Source: Pseudomonas sp. EpS/L25 (GTDB lineage Bacteria; Pseudomonadota; Gammaproteobacteria; Pseudomonadales; Pseudomonadaceae). Taken from it: 64,000 nucleotides of DNA. Location of the stretch: assembly GCF_001512295.1 (NCBI RefSeq), contig NZ_LNUP01000011.1, forward strand, positions 492,469 to 556,468, given 5' to 3'. The position numbers and the translations under genes are program-made. Of this stretch, positions 54,949-63,447 are shown one piece after another (within the stretch, counting starts at the first letter, position 1; every line of letters begins with the position of its first letter). The notes under the pieces were generated by a model. That model saw only the letters and a list, made by a program, of their open reading frames with translations, was not told where the DNA came from and did not search any database.

Positions 54949-55558
54949 GCCCGGCCTGCATGCCCACGGCCACGGCGGCGCAGCGGCTGTTGACCTCCAG
55001 GGCGCGCAGCAGCGAGGACACGTGCAGGCGCACGGTGAAGGGAGAGATGCCCAGCTCCCGGGCGATCTCCTTGTTGCTCAGCCCCTGTACCAGGCCTTGC
55101 AACACCTCCAGTTGGCGGGGTGTCAAGGCGCTCAGAGCGCCGCCGGCATGGGTGTCGGCCGGGCGGCTGGGCATCGCCTGCACCACGAACTCCCCAGCGC
55201 GGATCTTGCGAATGGCGGCGGCGATGGTGGCCGGCGGGAGGCCCTTGCCGATGAAGCCGTCGGCGCCCGCGGCCATCACCTGGTCGATGACGTCGGGGCT
55301 TTCCAGCATGGAGATGACGATCAGGGAGCTGCGGCGGAATTCGCGGCGCAGAGCGTGCAGCGAGGGCCGCAGGTCCTGTCCATGGAAGAGCAGATCGAGC
55401 AGCAGGCCGGCCGGCGGCTCACCCTGGCGGGCCAAGTCGAGCGCCTGCTGCAAGGTGCCGGCTTCCTCGACATGGAGGTCGGAAAATTCCTGGCGCAGGA
55501 TACGCACCAGGCCATCGCGAAAGAGCGGATGGTCGTCAGCGACTATGAAGCGTTCCAT
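54911..55558 (-). CDS. LuxR/NarL-type response regulator
   Basis: The 215-residue product has a receiver domain ('[18 protein letters not shown]', phosphoacceptor Asp55 in 'LLLDLLFHG') and a C-terminal LuxR helix-turn-helix ('[45 protein letters not shown]'). I chose the ATG at 55558 because AGGA lies 8 nt upstream; the ATG at 55564 is too close to it. It is convergent with and overlaps kinase 2, and is probably its partner. Confidence 0.9.
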   Translation of the reverse strand: MERFIVADDHPLFRDGLVRILRQEFSDLHVEEAGTLQQALDLARQGEPPAGLLLDLLFHGQDLRPSLHALRREFRRSSLIVISMLESPDVIDQVMAAGADGFIGKGLPPATIAAAIRKIRAGEFVVQAMPSRPADTHAGGALSALTPRQLEVLQGLVQGLSNKEIARELGISPFTVRLHVSSLLRALEVNSRCAAVAVGMQAGLRPALRESSTPA

Positions 55559-55625
55559 CGGCATGATCCTGACTGGCCTGTCGTTACCTTGCTGATAGGC
55601 AAAGGGCGTTCCTTGGGCGGTCATC

Positions 55626-57026
55626 CTACCTCACTATGCCGGAGCGCTCTACCTCAAGGTCTAGGGCGCTCGATCTGCCCGATTGGACGCCCAGTTGTCG
55701 GCGCATCAGCCATTCGAAGGCACCGGTCAGCAGCAGCGCCGCACAGGCCAGTCCAAATGCCAGGCCCCACCAGACGCCATGGGGGCCGATACCCAGTTGG
55801 ACGCCCAGCAACCAGGCACCGCTGGCGCCGATCAGGCAGTAGCAGAGCAGTCCGCCGTAGAAACCCAGGCGTGCCTGGCGGATGCCGCGCAGCGCCCCCT
55901 GGGCGATGCTCTGGGTGCCATCGAAGATGACGAACACCGCCGCGATCAGCACCAGCTGGCGGGCCAGCTCCGCCACCGGGCTCTGCGCATCCGGCAGGAA
56001 CAGCCCCACCAGCCAGCCGGGAAAGCTCCAGAACAGCAAGGCGATGCCCAGCATCACCAGGGCGCCGCCGCCGATGGCCAGCCGCCCCACCAGTAAGGCC
56101 TCGCGCGGCCGCCCGGCGCCCTGGTGCTGGCCGATACGGATGCTGGTGGCGTAGGAAAGGCCGGCCGGCAACATGAACACCAGATACACCAGCTGATTGG
56201 CGATCTGATGGGCCGCCAGGGCGGTAGCGCCCAGGACGCCCATGCACAGCGCCGCTGACAGGAACAGGCAGGCCTCCACCGCATAGGTGCCACTGATCGC
56301 CAGCCCCTGGCCGAGGGTATCGGTCAGGGCGCGGCGATCCGGACGACGCAGATAGTGGGCGAGGGGATAGGCGGCGTAGGCCGGATGGCGTGCGATGTAC
56401 AGCGCCAGGCACAGCGCCGCGCCGTTCATCACCACCGCGGTCACCGCGCCTATGCCCGCCAGCCCGGGGCGTGGCAGGCCGCCCCAGCCATGCAGCAGGG
56501 CGAGATTGAGGAGGGCGTTGAGTGCCGCGGCGCCGAGCACGATGATCAGCACCGGGCCGGGACGGTCCAGGGCGCTGGTGAAGCCGCGCAGGGTCATGAA
56601 CAGCAGGTGGCCGGGCAGGGCGAAGGCCAGACAACGCAGGAAGGTCCCGGCGGCCTGGCGACTGTCCTCCGGCTGACCGGCGAGGGCCAGCAGCGGCTCG
56701 ATGTGCCAGAGCAGGCTGCCGGCCAGGACCGCCAGGGTCAGGGCGATCCAGATACCGGCTGCGGTCACCGCCGCCACGCCCTGGGTATCGCCCGCGCCCC
56801 GGCGCAGCGCCGCCAGGTTGGCCACCGCGGTGATCACGCCCACGCAGATCACCGAGACGAAGGAGTACACCGCCGCGCCCAAACCTCCTCCGGCCAGCGC
56901 CGCCGGCCCCAGGCGCCCCATCATCAGGGTATCGGTGAACACCATGGCCACGTAGGCCAACTGGGCACCGATCAGCGGCAGGGCCAGGCGCAGCAGGGCG
57001 AGCAGTTCGTGACGCGGCGAAGACAT
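55626..57026 (-). CDS. MATE-family multidrug efflux transporter
   Basis: The 466-residue product has twelve membrane segments in two halves and MATE motifs: '[30 protein letters not shown]', '[18 protein letters not shown]', '[37 protein letters not shown]'. It resembles NorM. Such pumps export cationic drugs by H+ or Na+ antiport. It is divergent from a LysR gene that may control it. Confidence 0.92.
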   Translation of the reverse strand: MSSPRHELLALLRLALPLIGAQLAYVAMVFTDTLMMGRLGPAALAGGGLGAAVYSFVSVICVGVITAVANLAALRRGAGDTQGVAAVTAAGIWIALTLAVLAGSLLWHIEPLLALAGQPEDSRQAAGTFLRCLAFALPGHLLFMTLRGFTSALDRPGPVLIIVLGAAALNALLNLALLHGWGGLPRPGLAGIGAVTAVVMNGAALCLALYIARHPAYAAYPLAHYLRRPDRRALTDTLGQGLAISGTYAVEACLFLSAALCMGVLGATALAAHQIANQLVYLVFMLPAGLSYATSIRIGQHQGAGRPREALLVGRLAIGGGALVMLGIALLFWSFPGWLVGLFLPDAQSPVAELARQLVLIAAVFVIFDGTQSIAQGALRGIRQARLGFYGGLLCYCLIGASGAWLLGVQLGIGPHGVWWGLAFGLACAALLLTGAFEWLMRRQLGVQSGRSSALDLEVERSGIVR

Positions 57027-57136
57027 GGGTGATCTCGAGCAGGATGACAGGCGCCAGCGGCGACAAGAACTCATTGTTCGCTGCTGCCGTACCGCCCACA
57101 ATCGGAAAATAACCATGGCACCCATGAGTCTGAGTC

Positions 57137-58066
57137 ATGCCCGAGTCGTCCTCGCGACTGCCGCCGCTCTATGCCCTGCGCGCCTTCGAGGCTGCCGCGC
57201 GGCAGGGGTCGTTCACCCGCGCCGCCCAGGAACTGTCGCTCACCCAGAGCGCGGTCAGTCGTCACGTGCGGACGCTGGAAGAGGCCTTCGGCTGCCGTCT
57301 GTTCGAGCGCGCCGGGCGGCAATTGCTGCTGACCGAGGCCGGCAAGCTGTTGCTGCCGGGGCTGACCGAGGGCTTCGAGGCCCTGGCACGGGCCTGTGGC
57401 AATCTCGCCGTGGAAGAGGGCACCCTGCGCCTGAAGGCGCCCACCAGCCTGTCGTTGCGCTGGTTGCTGGCACGCCTGGGGCGCTTCCGCCAGGCCAATC
57501 CACAGCTGGACATCCAGCTCACCAGCGTCTGGATGGCCAGCGACCGCGTCGACTTCTTCCACGAACCCTTCGATTGCGCGGTGTTGCTGGGCGATGGCCG
57601 CTTTCCAGTGGAGTGGGAGGTGGTGCCCCTGTTCGAGGAGTGGCTGGTGCCGGTCTGCTCGCCGGCCGCCGCCCGCAGCGGTACCTGGGACGTAGCCCGG
57701 TTGCAGCGCGAGGAGCTGCTGCATCCGACCTTCGATCGCCGCGACTGGCGGCGCTGGCTGCAGGCCATGGGGCTGGCCCAGGCGGTGCCCCTGGCTGGCG
57801 GCCAGGTGTTCGATACTCTCGAACTGGGCATGGCCGCCGCCGCCCGTGGCTATGGCGTCTCCATCGGTGACCTGGTGATGCTCGCCGAGGACGTGGCCGC
57901 CGGTCTCATCGCCCTGCCCTGGCCCGACGCCGTGGCCAGTGGCGATGGCTACTATCTGGTCTGGCCGAGCAATCGCCGGGGGCAGGGACGCTTCCAGCGG
58001 CTGGCCGAGTTCCTGCGGCAGGAGCTACAGCAGCAGCTCCTGCCGGATGTGCGTCGTCATATGTGA
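57137..58066 (+). CDS. GcvA-type LysR regulator
   Basis: The 309-residue product opens 'LPPLYALRAFEAAARQGSFTRAAQELSLTQSAVSRHVRTLEEAFGCRLFER', the GcvA/AmpR-group signature, followed by a substrate-binding domain. It is divergent from the MATE gene with a 110-bp gap. Members regulate amino-acid metabolism or resistance genes. The ribosome binding site is weak. Confidence 0.9.
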   Translation: MPESSSRLPPLYALRAFEAAARQGSFTRAAQELSLTQSAVSRHVRTLEEAFGCRLFERAGRQLLLTEAGKLLLPGLTEGFEALARACGNLAVEEGTLRLKAPTSLSLRWLLARLGRFRQANPQLDIQLTSVWMASDRVDFFHEPFDCAVLLGDGRFPVEWEVVPLFEEWLVPVCSPAAARSGTWDVARLQREELLHPTFDRRDWRRWLQAMGLAQAVPLAGGQVFDTLELGMAAAARGYGVSIGDLVMLAEDVAAGLIALPWPDAVASGDGYYLVWPSNRRGQGRFQRLAEFLRQELQQQLLPDVRRHM

Positions 58067-58084
58067 ATCTATTTAACAAAGGGC

Positions 58085-58111
58085 TGAAGTTCCGCAGGGC
58101 GACGCCGATAA
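58085..58111 (+). promoter_or_regulatory. Sigma-28 (FliA) promoter of the Cache chemoreceptor
   Basis: TGAAGTTC, exactly 11 nt, then GCCGATAA. The -10 element is a perfect FliA match; the -35 element matches TAAAGTTT at 6 of 8. It lies 96 bp before the start codon. Confidence 0.8.
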
Positions 58112-58207
58112 TGGCAGAGAACCTTTCTGGCAAGCAGCCTCCAGAGCTGCCCCTTTCGCCTTGTCATGCTACGCGCCGACCGGACAGTCGGGCGCGAAGG
58201 AGCCGCC

Positions 58208-60178
58208 ATGTCCACTCCTCGTCGTAAAAGTATCGCCCGACAACTTGCCTTGGCCCTCAGTCTGGTACTGATGATCGTCATCGCCGGCAGTTGCCTGTTC
58301 GCCCTGCACGCCCTCAGCGTGTCCATCGAGGGTACCCAGCGCAAGCACCTCGGCAGCGAGGCCCGTCTGCTCGCCGACCAGCAGCAGACCTTCCTCGGCA
58401 CCCTCAAGGTCAGTACCCAGCGCCTCGCCAATCTGTTCGAGCGCCGCTTCGATGGCGGCCTGAGCCTATCCGGCGAGCGCCTGCCCCTGGGTAGCGCCAC
58501 GGCCCCTGCCCTGCTGTTCGCCGGTCAGACGCTGAACAGCGACTTCAGCCAGGTCGACGATTTCACCCGGCTGACCGGTGGCGTCGCCACCATCTTCGTC
58601 CGTGATGGCGACGACTTCACCCGCATCACCACCTCGCTCAAGAAGCAGGATGGCAGTCGCGCCATCGGTACCCAGCTGGATCGCAAGCATCCCGCCTATG
58701 CCGGACTGCTCCAGGGGCAGAACTACGTCGGGCGCGCCCTGCTGTTCGGGCGTTCCTACATGACCCAGTACACCCCGGTCCGCGACGGCGCCGGCAAGGT
58801 CATCGCCGTGCTCTTCGTCGGCTTCGACTACACCGACGCCCAGGCCCAGCAACTGGCTCAGCTGACCCAGCTGCGCATCGGCGAGACCGGCTCCCTGGCC
58901 CTGCTCGACGAACAAGGTACCTGGCTGGTCGCTCCGGCCAACGCCAAGCAGACCGATGAACTGCTCGCCGATCTCAAGCGCGATCCCAAGCAGCGCGAGC
59001 ACAGCTGGCAGGATGGCAACCAGGACTTCCTCAGCGTCATCGCCCCCGTTGCCGGCGAAGGCTGGACCGTGGTCGCCACCCTGCCCAAGGCGGAGCTCGA
59101 CGCCCCCGTCCATGCCGTCGGCCTGCGCCTGGCCATCGGCAGCCTGATCGCCCTGCTGCTGGCCGTGGCCGCCTCCGTCGTGCTGCTGCGGCGCAAGCTC
59201 AGCCCCCTGGCCCAACTGGTGGAGCGCGCCCAGGCCCTGGGCCGCGGCCAGCTCAGCGTGCGGGTCGATGCCCGCAGCAACGACGAGATCGGCGAACTCG
59301 CCCATAGCTTCAACCAGATGGCCGATGCCCTGGCCACCACCGTCGAGCAGGTCCGCGGCTCGTCCCGCGCGGTCACCGAGCGTTCCCAGGAACTGAGCCA
59401 GCTCTCCGACCAGACCCTGCGTCGCTCCGCCGAGCAGTCCACCCAGATCGACAGCATGGCCAGCGCCGTGGAGGAATTCAGCGCCACCGCCCAGAACATC
59501 GCCGATGGCATGCAGCGCACCGAGCGCCTGGTGCAGGAAAACGCCCAGCAGACCCGTACCGGCACCCAGGCCATGCAGGGCGCCTCGGGTGCGCTGGAAC
59601 AGATCGCCGATTCCCTGTCGAGCACCGCCGAACTCATCAAGGGCCTGGACGATCGCTCCCAGCAGATCGGCGGGATCATCGGTGTCATCAGTGGCATCGC
59701 CGAGCAGACCAACCTGCTGGCGCTCAACGCCGCCATCGAAGCCGCCCGAGCCGGCGAGCAGGGCCGTGGTTTCGCCGTGGTCGCCGATGAAGTCCGTCAA
59801 CTGGCCGGTCGTACCAGTTCCGCCACTCGCGAGATCTCCCAGATGATCGGCGCGGTGCAGGACGAAACCCAGCGGGCCATGGGCGCCATCGACGAAGGCA
59901 ATCGCCTCATGGAGCAGGGCCTGGCGCGTAACGCCGATGTCGCCCAGGCGCTGCGCAGCATCGACCAGCAGGTCGCCGAAGCGGTGGAGCAATTCTCCGG
60001 CATCGCCCAGGCCACCGCCGAGCAGAGCACCACCGCCACCGCCCTGAGCCGCAACATCCAGGCGATCGCCGTGGACAACGCCGCCCAGCGCGACGCCGCC
60101 GAGGTCCTGGCGGGCACCGCGGGCGAACTGCGCCACCTGGCCGAAGACCTGAGCGCCGAGGTCGGTCGCTTCAGCTAG
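58208..60178 (+). CDS. Methyl-accepting chemotaxis protein with Cache-type sensor
   Basis: The 656-residue product has membrane helices at about 13-35 and 306-328, a periplasmic Cache_3/Cache_2-type domain between them ('[24 protein letters not shown]', '[28 protein letters not shown]'), a HAMP domain and a full signalling domain with '[20 protein letters not shown]'. Cache receptors sense small organic ligands; this one is unassigned. A sigma-28 promoter lies upstream and an intrinsic terminator follows. Confidence 0.93.
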   Translation: MSTPRRKSIARQLALALSLVLMIVIAGSCLFALHALSVSIEGTQRKHLGSEARLLADQQQTFLGTLKVSTQRLANLFERRFDGGLSLSGERLPLGSATAPALLFAGQTLNSDFSQVDDFTRLTGGVATIFVRDGDDFTRITTSLKKQDGSRAIGTQLDRKHPAYAGLLQGQNYVGRALLFGRSYMTQYTPVRDGAGKVIAVLFVGFDYTDAQAQQLAQLTQLRIGETGSLALLDEQGTWLVAPANAKQTDELLADLKRDPKQREHSWQDGNQDFLSVIAPVAGEGWTVVATLPKAELDAPVHAVGLRLAIGSLIALLLAVAASVVLLRRKLSPLAQLVERAQALGRGQLSVRVDARSNDEIGELAHSFNQMADALATTVEQVRGSSRAVTERSQELSQLSDQTLRRSAEQSTQIDSMASAVEEFSATAQNIADGMQRTERLVQENAQQTRTGTQAMQGASGALEQIADSLSSTAELIKGLDDRSQQIGGIIGVISGIAEQTNLLALNAAIEAARAGEQGRGFAVVADEVRQLAGRTSSATREISQMIGAVQDETQRAMGAIDEGNRLMEQGLARNADVAQALRSIDQQVAEAVEQFSGIAQATAEQSTTATALSRNIQAIAVDNAAQRDAAEVLAGTAGELRHLAEDLSAEVGRFS

Positions 60179-60203
60179 ACATCGTTATTTGTCTGCTCAC
60201 GGA

Positions 60204-60226
60204 GGGAGGCTCAGGCCTCCCTTTTT
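60204..60226 (+). terminator. Intrinsic terminator after the Cache chemoreceptor
   Basis: GGGAGGC-TCAG-GCCTCCC followed by TTTTT is a compact Rho-independent terminator, 26 bp after the stop codon. Confidence 0.9.
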
Positions 60227-60272
60227 CATTCCCGGTCGCCTTGGCGCTTGCCGACCAGCAATACTCTGACTA

Positions 60273-60288
60273 CTGTATGCAAATACAG
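60273..60288 (+). promoter_or_regulatory. LexA (SOS) box before the 63-residue gene
   Basis: CTGT-ATGCAAAT-ACAG matches the gammaproteobacterial SOS box CTGT-N8-ACAG exactly. A promoter fits over it: TTGCCG at 60248-60253 as -35 and TACTGT at 60271-60276 as -10 (17-bp spacing), so LexA binding would block RNA polymerase. The start codon is 18 bp downstream. Confidence 0.8.
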
Positions 60289-60306
60289 TATAAGAGGAAG
60301 AGTGAC

Positions 60307-60498
60307 ATGGGCGTATCCAATGAGGCGGTACAAGCCGTCGAACGCATGCTGAGCACGCTGCGCGCGGAGCGGGACGACTATCGTGAACTGGCCCATCAGT
60401 GGCGGGCGATGTGTTTCGAGCTGGCACAGGAGAACCAGGCGCTACGGGATCGGCTACAGGAGCCGCCCCGGCACTACCACGAAGACCCCGGCCGCTAG
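60307..60498 (+). CDS. SOS-regulated small coiled-coil protein
   Basis: The 63-residue product is strongly helical ('EAVQAVERMLSTLRAERDDYRELAHQWRAMCFELAQENQALRDRL') with heptad-like hydrophobic spacing and a polar tail. I do not recognise a named family. AGAGGAAG precedes the ATG at 60307; the LexA box makes damage induction likely. A division or replication checkpoint role is possible but unsupported. Its TAG stop is also the first bases of repeat B5. Confidence 0.7.
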   Translation: MGVSNEAVQAVERMLSTLRAERDDYRELAHQWRAMCFELAQENQALRDRLQEPPRHYHEDPGR

Positions 60499-60640
60499 GC
60501 TCTGTACGAAAAATGCCTGCGCTCGGTGACGCTTCGTTGAAAAAAGCTTCGGAATGCTCATTTACCACTCGTAAACTCCGCTTCCTCAGCCTTTTTCGCC
60601 TCGCCTGACCGTCGCTCGGCGACTTTTCGTACAGAGCCTA
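60496..60640. repeat. Family B palindromic element, copy B5
   Basis: 145 bp with perfect 17-bp outer arms (TAGGCTCTGTACGAAAA / TTTTCGTACAGAGCCTA) that are very different from B1-B4 yet fully self-complementary. Its inner stem GAAAAAAGCT/AGCCTTTTTC pairs at 9 of 10. The core CGGAATGCTCATTTACCA...GTAAACTCCG is unchanged. It begins with the stop codon of the SOS gene and its last TA flanks copy A4. Confidence 0.85.
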
Positions 60641-60816
60641 GTGTGGCGTTTCAGCAGTTCGCGCAGGAATTGGCGAGTGATTTTTGGGCGGTTCGACGTT
60701 CCGACTGGGCCAGGCGCCAGGACGCCTCATAGCAGGGCTATGGCGAGAAGTGGCACCGCAGTCCGGGCCAAAAAAGTGCCGCCAGAATTGTGCAGATAAC
60801 TTCTGAAACACCACAC
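60641..60816 (-). mobile_element. Family A MITE-like element, copy A4 (inverted)
   Basis: 176 bp in the orientation opposite to A1-A3, with ends CCTA|GTGTGGCGTTTC ... GAAACACCACAC|TAGT and TA on both sides. On the minus strand the right junction forms the TAG stop of yifB. It directly abuts B5. Confidence 0.88.
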
Positions 60817-62306
60817 TAGTGGGCTGATCGATATTGCAACGCCTCTGCCAGTTGCGCCCGCTGGATCTCGGCCCGACCCGCCAGGTCGGCCAGGGTCCGG
60901 GCCACCTTGATGACCCGGTGCAGGGCACGCAGCGATAGATTCAGGCGCTCGCCCGCACTCTCCAGCCAACGTTGATCCGCCTCGCTCAATGCACAAACCT
61001 GGTGCAGTTGATCCAGTCCGAGCAACGCATTCGGCCGGCCCTGGCGCGCCATCTGGATGGCCCTGGCCTCGGCTACCTGACGGGCGGCCTCTGCCGTGGT
61101 GAGTTCGGCGACGGGCGAGGCACCCAGACGCAGATTCTCCCGAGCCACGGTCAGGTGCAGGTCGATCCGGTCGAGCAAGGGGCCGGAGAGCTTGGCGCGA
61201 TAGCGCTGGACCTGCTCCGGGCTGCAACGGCAACGTCCGGTGGGGTCGCCGAGATAGCCGCAGGGGCAGGGATTCATCGCCGCCACCAGTTGGAAGCGCG
61301 CGGGAAAACGCACCCGCTCCCGCGCCCGGGCGATGACGATCTCGCCACTCTCCAGCGGCTCGCGCAGCACCTCCAGCACCTTGCGGTCGAACTCCGGCAA
61401 TTCGTCGAGAAACAGCACCCCGCGATGGGCCAGGGTGATCTCGCCCGGCCCTGGGCGGCTACCCCCGCCCACCAGCGCCGGACCGGACGCCGAATGGTGC
61501 GGCTGGCGGAAGGGCCGTTGCGGCCAATGCTCCAGCGGCTCGGGTCCGGCCACGGAATGGATGGCGGCCACCTGCAGCGCCTCGTCCTCGTCCAGTGGGG
61601 GCAAGAGCCCCGGCAGGCGACTCGCGAGCAGGGTCTTGCCAGTCCCTGGAGGACCGGCGAGCAGCAAATTGTGGGCGCCGGCCGCGGCGACCACCAGGGC
61701 ACGCTTGGCCGCCTGTTGACCCTGCACCTCGGCCAGATCGGGGTAGGGCAAAGGCGTGCGCAACAGGCCGCTGGGCTGGTAGGTGGCGAGGGGCGCCTGG
61801 CCGCTCAGGTGGCCGGCGAATTCCAGCAGATGATCCACCGCCAGCACTGCCAGGCCGCTGGCCAGGCAGGCTTCCTCGGCATTGGCGCGGGGCACCACCA
61901 GTACCCGTCCGGCCGCGCGGGCCGCCAGCGCCGCGGGCAGCACGCCGCGGATCGGTCGCACCTCACCCGACAATGCCAGCTCTCCGAGGCATTCGTAACG
62001 CTCGAGTCCTTCGGCGGGCAGTTGCCCGCTGGCGGCGAGGATGCCGATGGCCAGGGCCAGGTCGAAGCGGCCGCCGTCCTTGGGCAGGTCGGCCGGCGCG
62101 AGATTGAGGGTGATGCGGCGGCTGGGAAAGTCGAAGCCGGCATTGAGGATGGCGCTGCGCACGCGATCCTTGGCTTCACGCACGGCCGTCTCGGGCAGGC
62201 CGACCAGGGTGAGGGCGGGCAGGCCGTTGGCCAGGTGTGCCTCGACGACCACCGCCGGGGCTTCCACGCCCACCTGGGCGCGGGTATGGACGAGGGCAAG
62301 CGACAT
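60816..62306 (-). CDS. comM: YifB/ComM family Mg-chelatase-like AAA+ ATPase
   Basis: The 496-residue product has the N-terminal ComM/Lon-like domain ('LTLVGLPETAVREAKDRVRSAILNAGF'), an AAA+ core with 'AGPPGTGKTLLA' and 'LFLDELPEF', the cysteine pattern 'CPCGYLGD..GRCRCS', and the C-terminal 'SLRALHRVIKVARTLADL'. ComM is a hexameric branch-migration helicase active in natural transformation. Its TAG stop is formed at the A4 junction. Confidence 0.95.
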   Translation of the reverse strand: MSLALVHTRAQVGVEAPAVVVEAHLANGLPALTLVGLPETAVREAKDRVRSAILNAGFDFPSRRITLNLAPADLPKDGGRFDLALAIGILAASGQLPAEGLERYECLGELALSGEVRPIRGVLPAALAARAAGRVLVVPRANAEEACLASGLAVLAVDHLLEFAGHLSGQAPLATYQPSGLLRTPLPYPDLAEVQGQQAAKRALVVAAAGAHNLLLAGPPGTGKTLLASRLPGLLPPLDEDEALQVAAIHSVAGPEPLEHWPQRPFRQPHHSASGPALVGGGSRPGPGEITLAHRGVLFLDELPEFDRKVLEVLREPLESGEIVIARARERVRFPARFQLVAAMNPCPCGYLGDPTGRCRCSPEQVQRYRAKLSGPLLDRIDLHLTVARENLRLGASPVAELTTAEAARQVAEARAIQMARQGRPNALLGLDQLHQVCALSEADQRWLESAGERLNLSLRALHRVIKVARTLADLAGRAEIQRAQLAEALQYRSAH

Positions 62307-62370
62307 GATCTCTCCTTGATCGCGATGCGCCAGTCGAAGACTGCGCCATCCTGGCGCAGCCGGTACGGAT

Positions 62371-62670
62371 TCAGTCGGCGGGTGCGACGTCCGTGGCCGG
62401 GGTCACCGGCGGGATACCCGCGCCGGACTGGGTCTGCTCCAGCTCGGTCAGGCGCAGTTCGAGGGCTTCCAGACGGGCGCGGGTACGCGCCAGTACCGCC
62501 ATCTGGGCATCGAATTCCTCGCGGCTCACGACGTCGAGCTTGGCCAGGGCACCCTGCAGCAGGGCCTTGAACTGGCTCTCGATCTCTGCCTTGGGCAGCG
62601 GCGAATCCTGACCGAACAGCCGGCTGGCCTGCTGAGTCAGGGAATCGAACAACGAACGGGTCGTGGACAT
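62371..62670 (-). CDS. ubiK: UbiK-like accessory factor for ubiquinone biosynthesis
   Basis: The 99-residue product fits the BMFP/YqiC (UbiK) family: an amphipathic N-terminal helix ('LFDSLTQQASRLFG') and a C-terminal coiled coil ('VLARTRARLEALELRLTELEQ'). UbiK binds UbiJ and lipids in aerobic ubiquinone synthesis. I use the ATG at 62670, since AGGGGG lies 6 nt upstream, rather than that at 62676. It is next to yifB as in many Pseudomonas. Confidence 0.88.
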   Translation of the reverse strand: MSTTRSLFDSLTQQASRLFGQDSPLPKAEIESQFKALLQGALAKLDVVSREEFDAQMAVLARTRARLEALELRLTELEQTQSGAGIPPVTPATDVAPAD

Positions 62671-62739
62671 GGTCATCCCCCTGCTGAATCAAAGCCCGAG
62701 TGTAGCACAGCCCCCTTCGGCACCCGCTTGGCAGGCTCT

Positions 62740-62754
62740 GCACCGCTATGGTGC
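62740..62754 (+). promoter_or_regulatory. NtrC-binding palindrome upstream of glnK
   Basis: GCACC-GCTAT-GGTGC is a perfect 5-bp inverted repeat matching the NtrC consensus GCAC(N7)GTGC. It lies about 125 bp upstream of the sigma-54 promoter, a usual enhancer distance. A partial second site (TTGGTGC) lies near 62781-62787. Confidence 0.75.
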
Positions 62755-62873
62755 GGCTGTAGTGCCGGGGTTGATCGGTTTTGGTGCAAAGTCCTGCCCG
62801 CTTGAAGCGAATCTGCCCCGTCAAGTGGCGTACGAAGCGTGCGGCCCGCGGAATCCGTACCCGTTCGCAAAAC

Positions 62874-62889
62874 TGGCAAGCTTTCTGCT
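62874..62889 (+). promoter_or_regulatory. Sigma-54 promoter of glnK-amtB
   Basis: TGGCAAGCTTTCTGCT has GG and GC exactly 10 bp apart and matches TGGCA-N7-TGCT of the RpoN consensus. With the NtrC site it fits nitrogen-limitation control of glnK-amtB. It implies a leader of about 160 nt. No other gene lies in 62671-63060. Confidence 0.75.
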
Positions 62890-63006
62890 ACTGCCGATTC
62901 AGACACGGGCGTCGGAGGACGCCTGGCCAGAGGCGCGCCACGGCCGCTTCTGCCACGACCACGGCGATCAACACGTCGGCGGTTAAACAGACGGTCACTG
63001 CGCTAG

Positions 63007-63399
<393 letters not shown>

Positions 63400-63447
63400 C
63401 GATTTAAACCGACAGCCCAACCCCAACGAGCCCCAGGAGAAACAACG

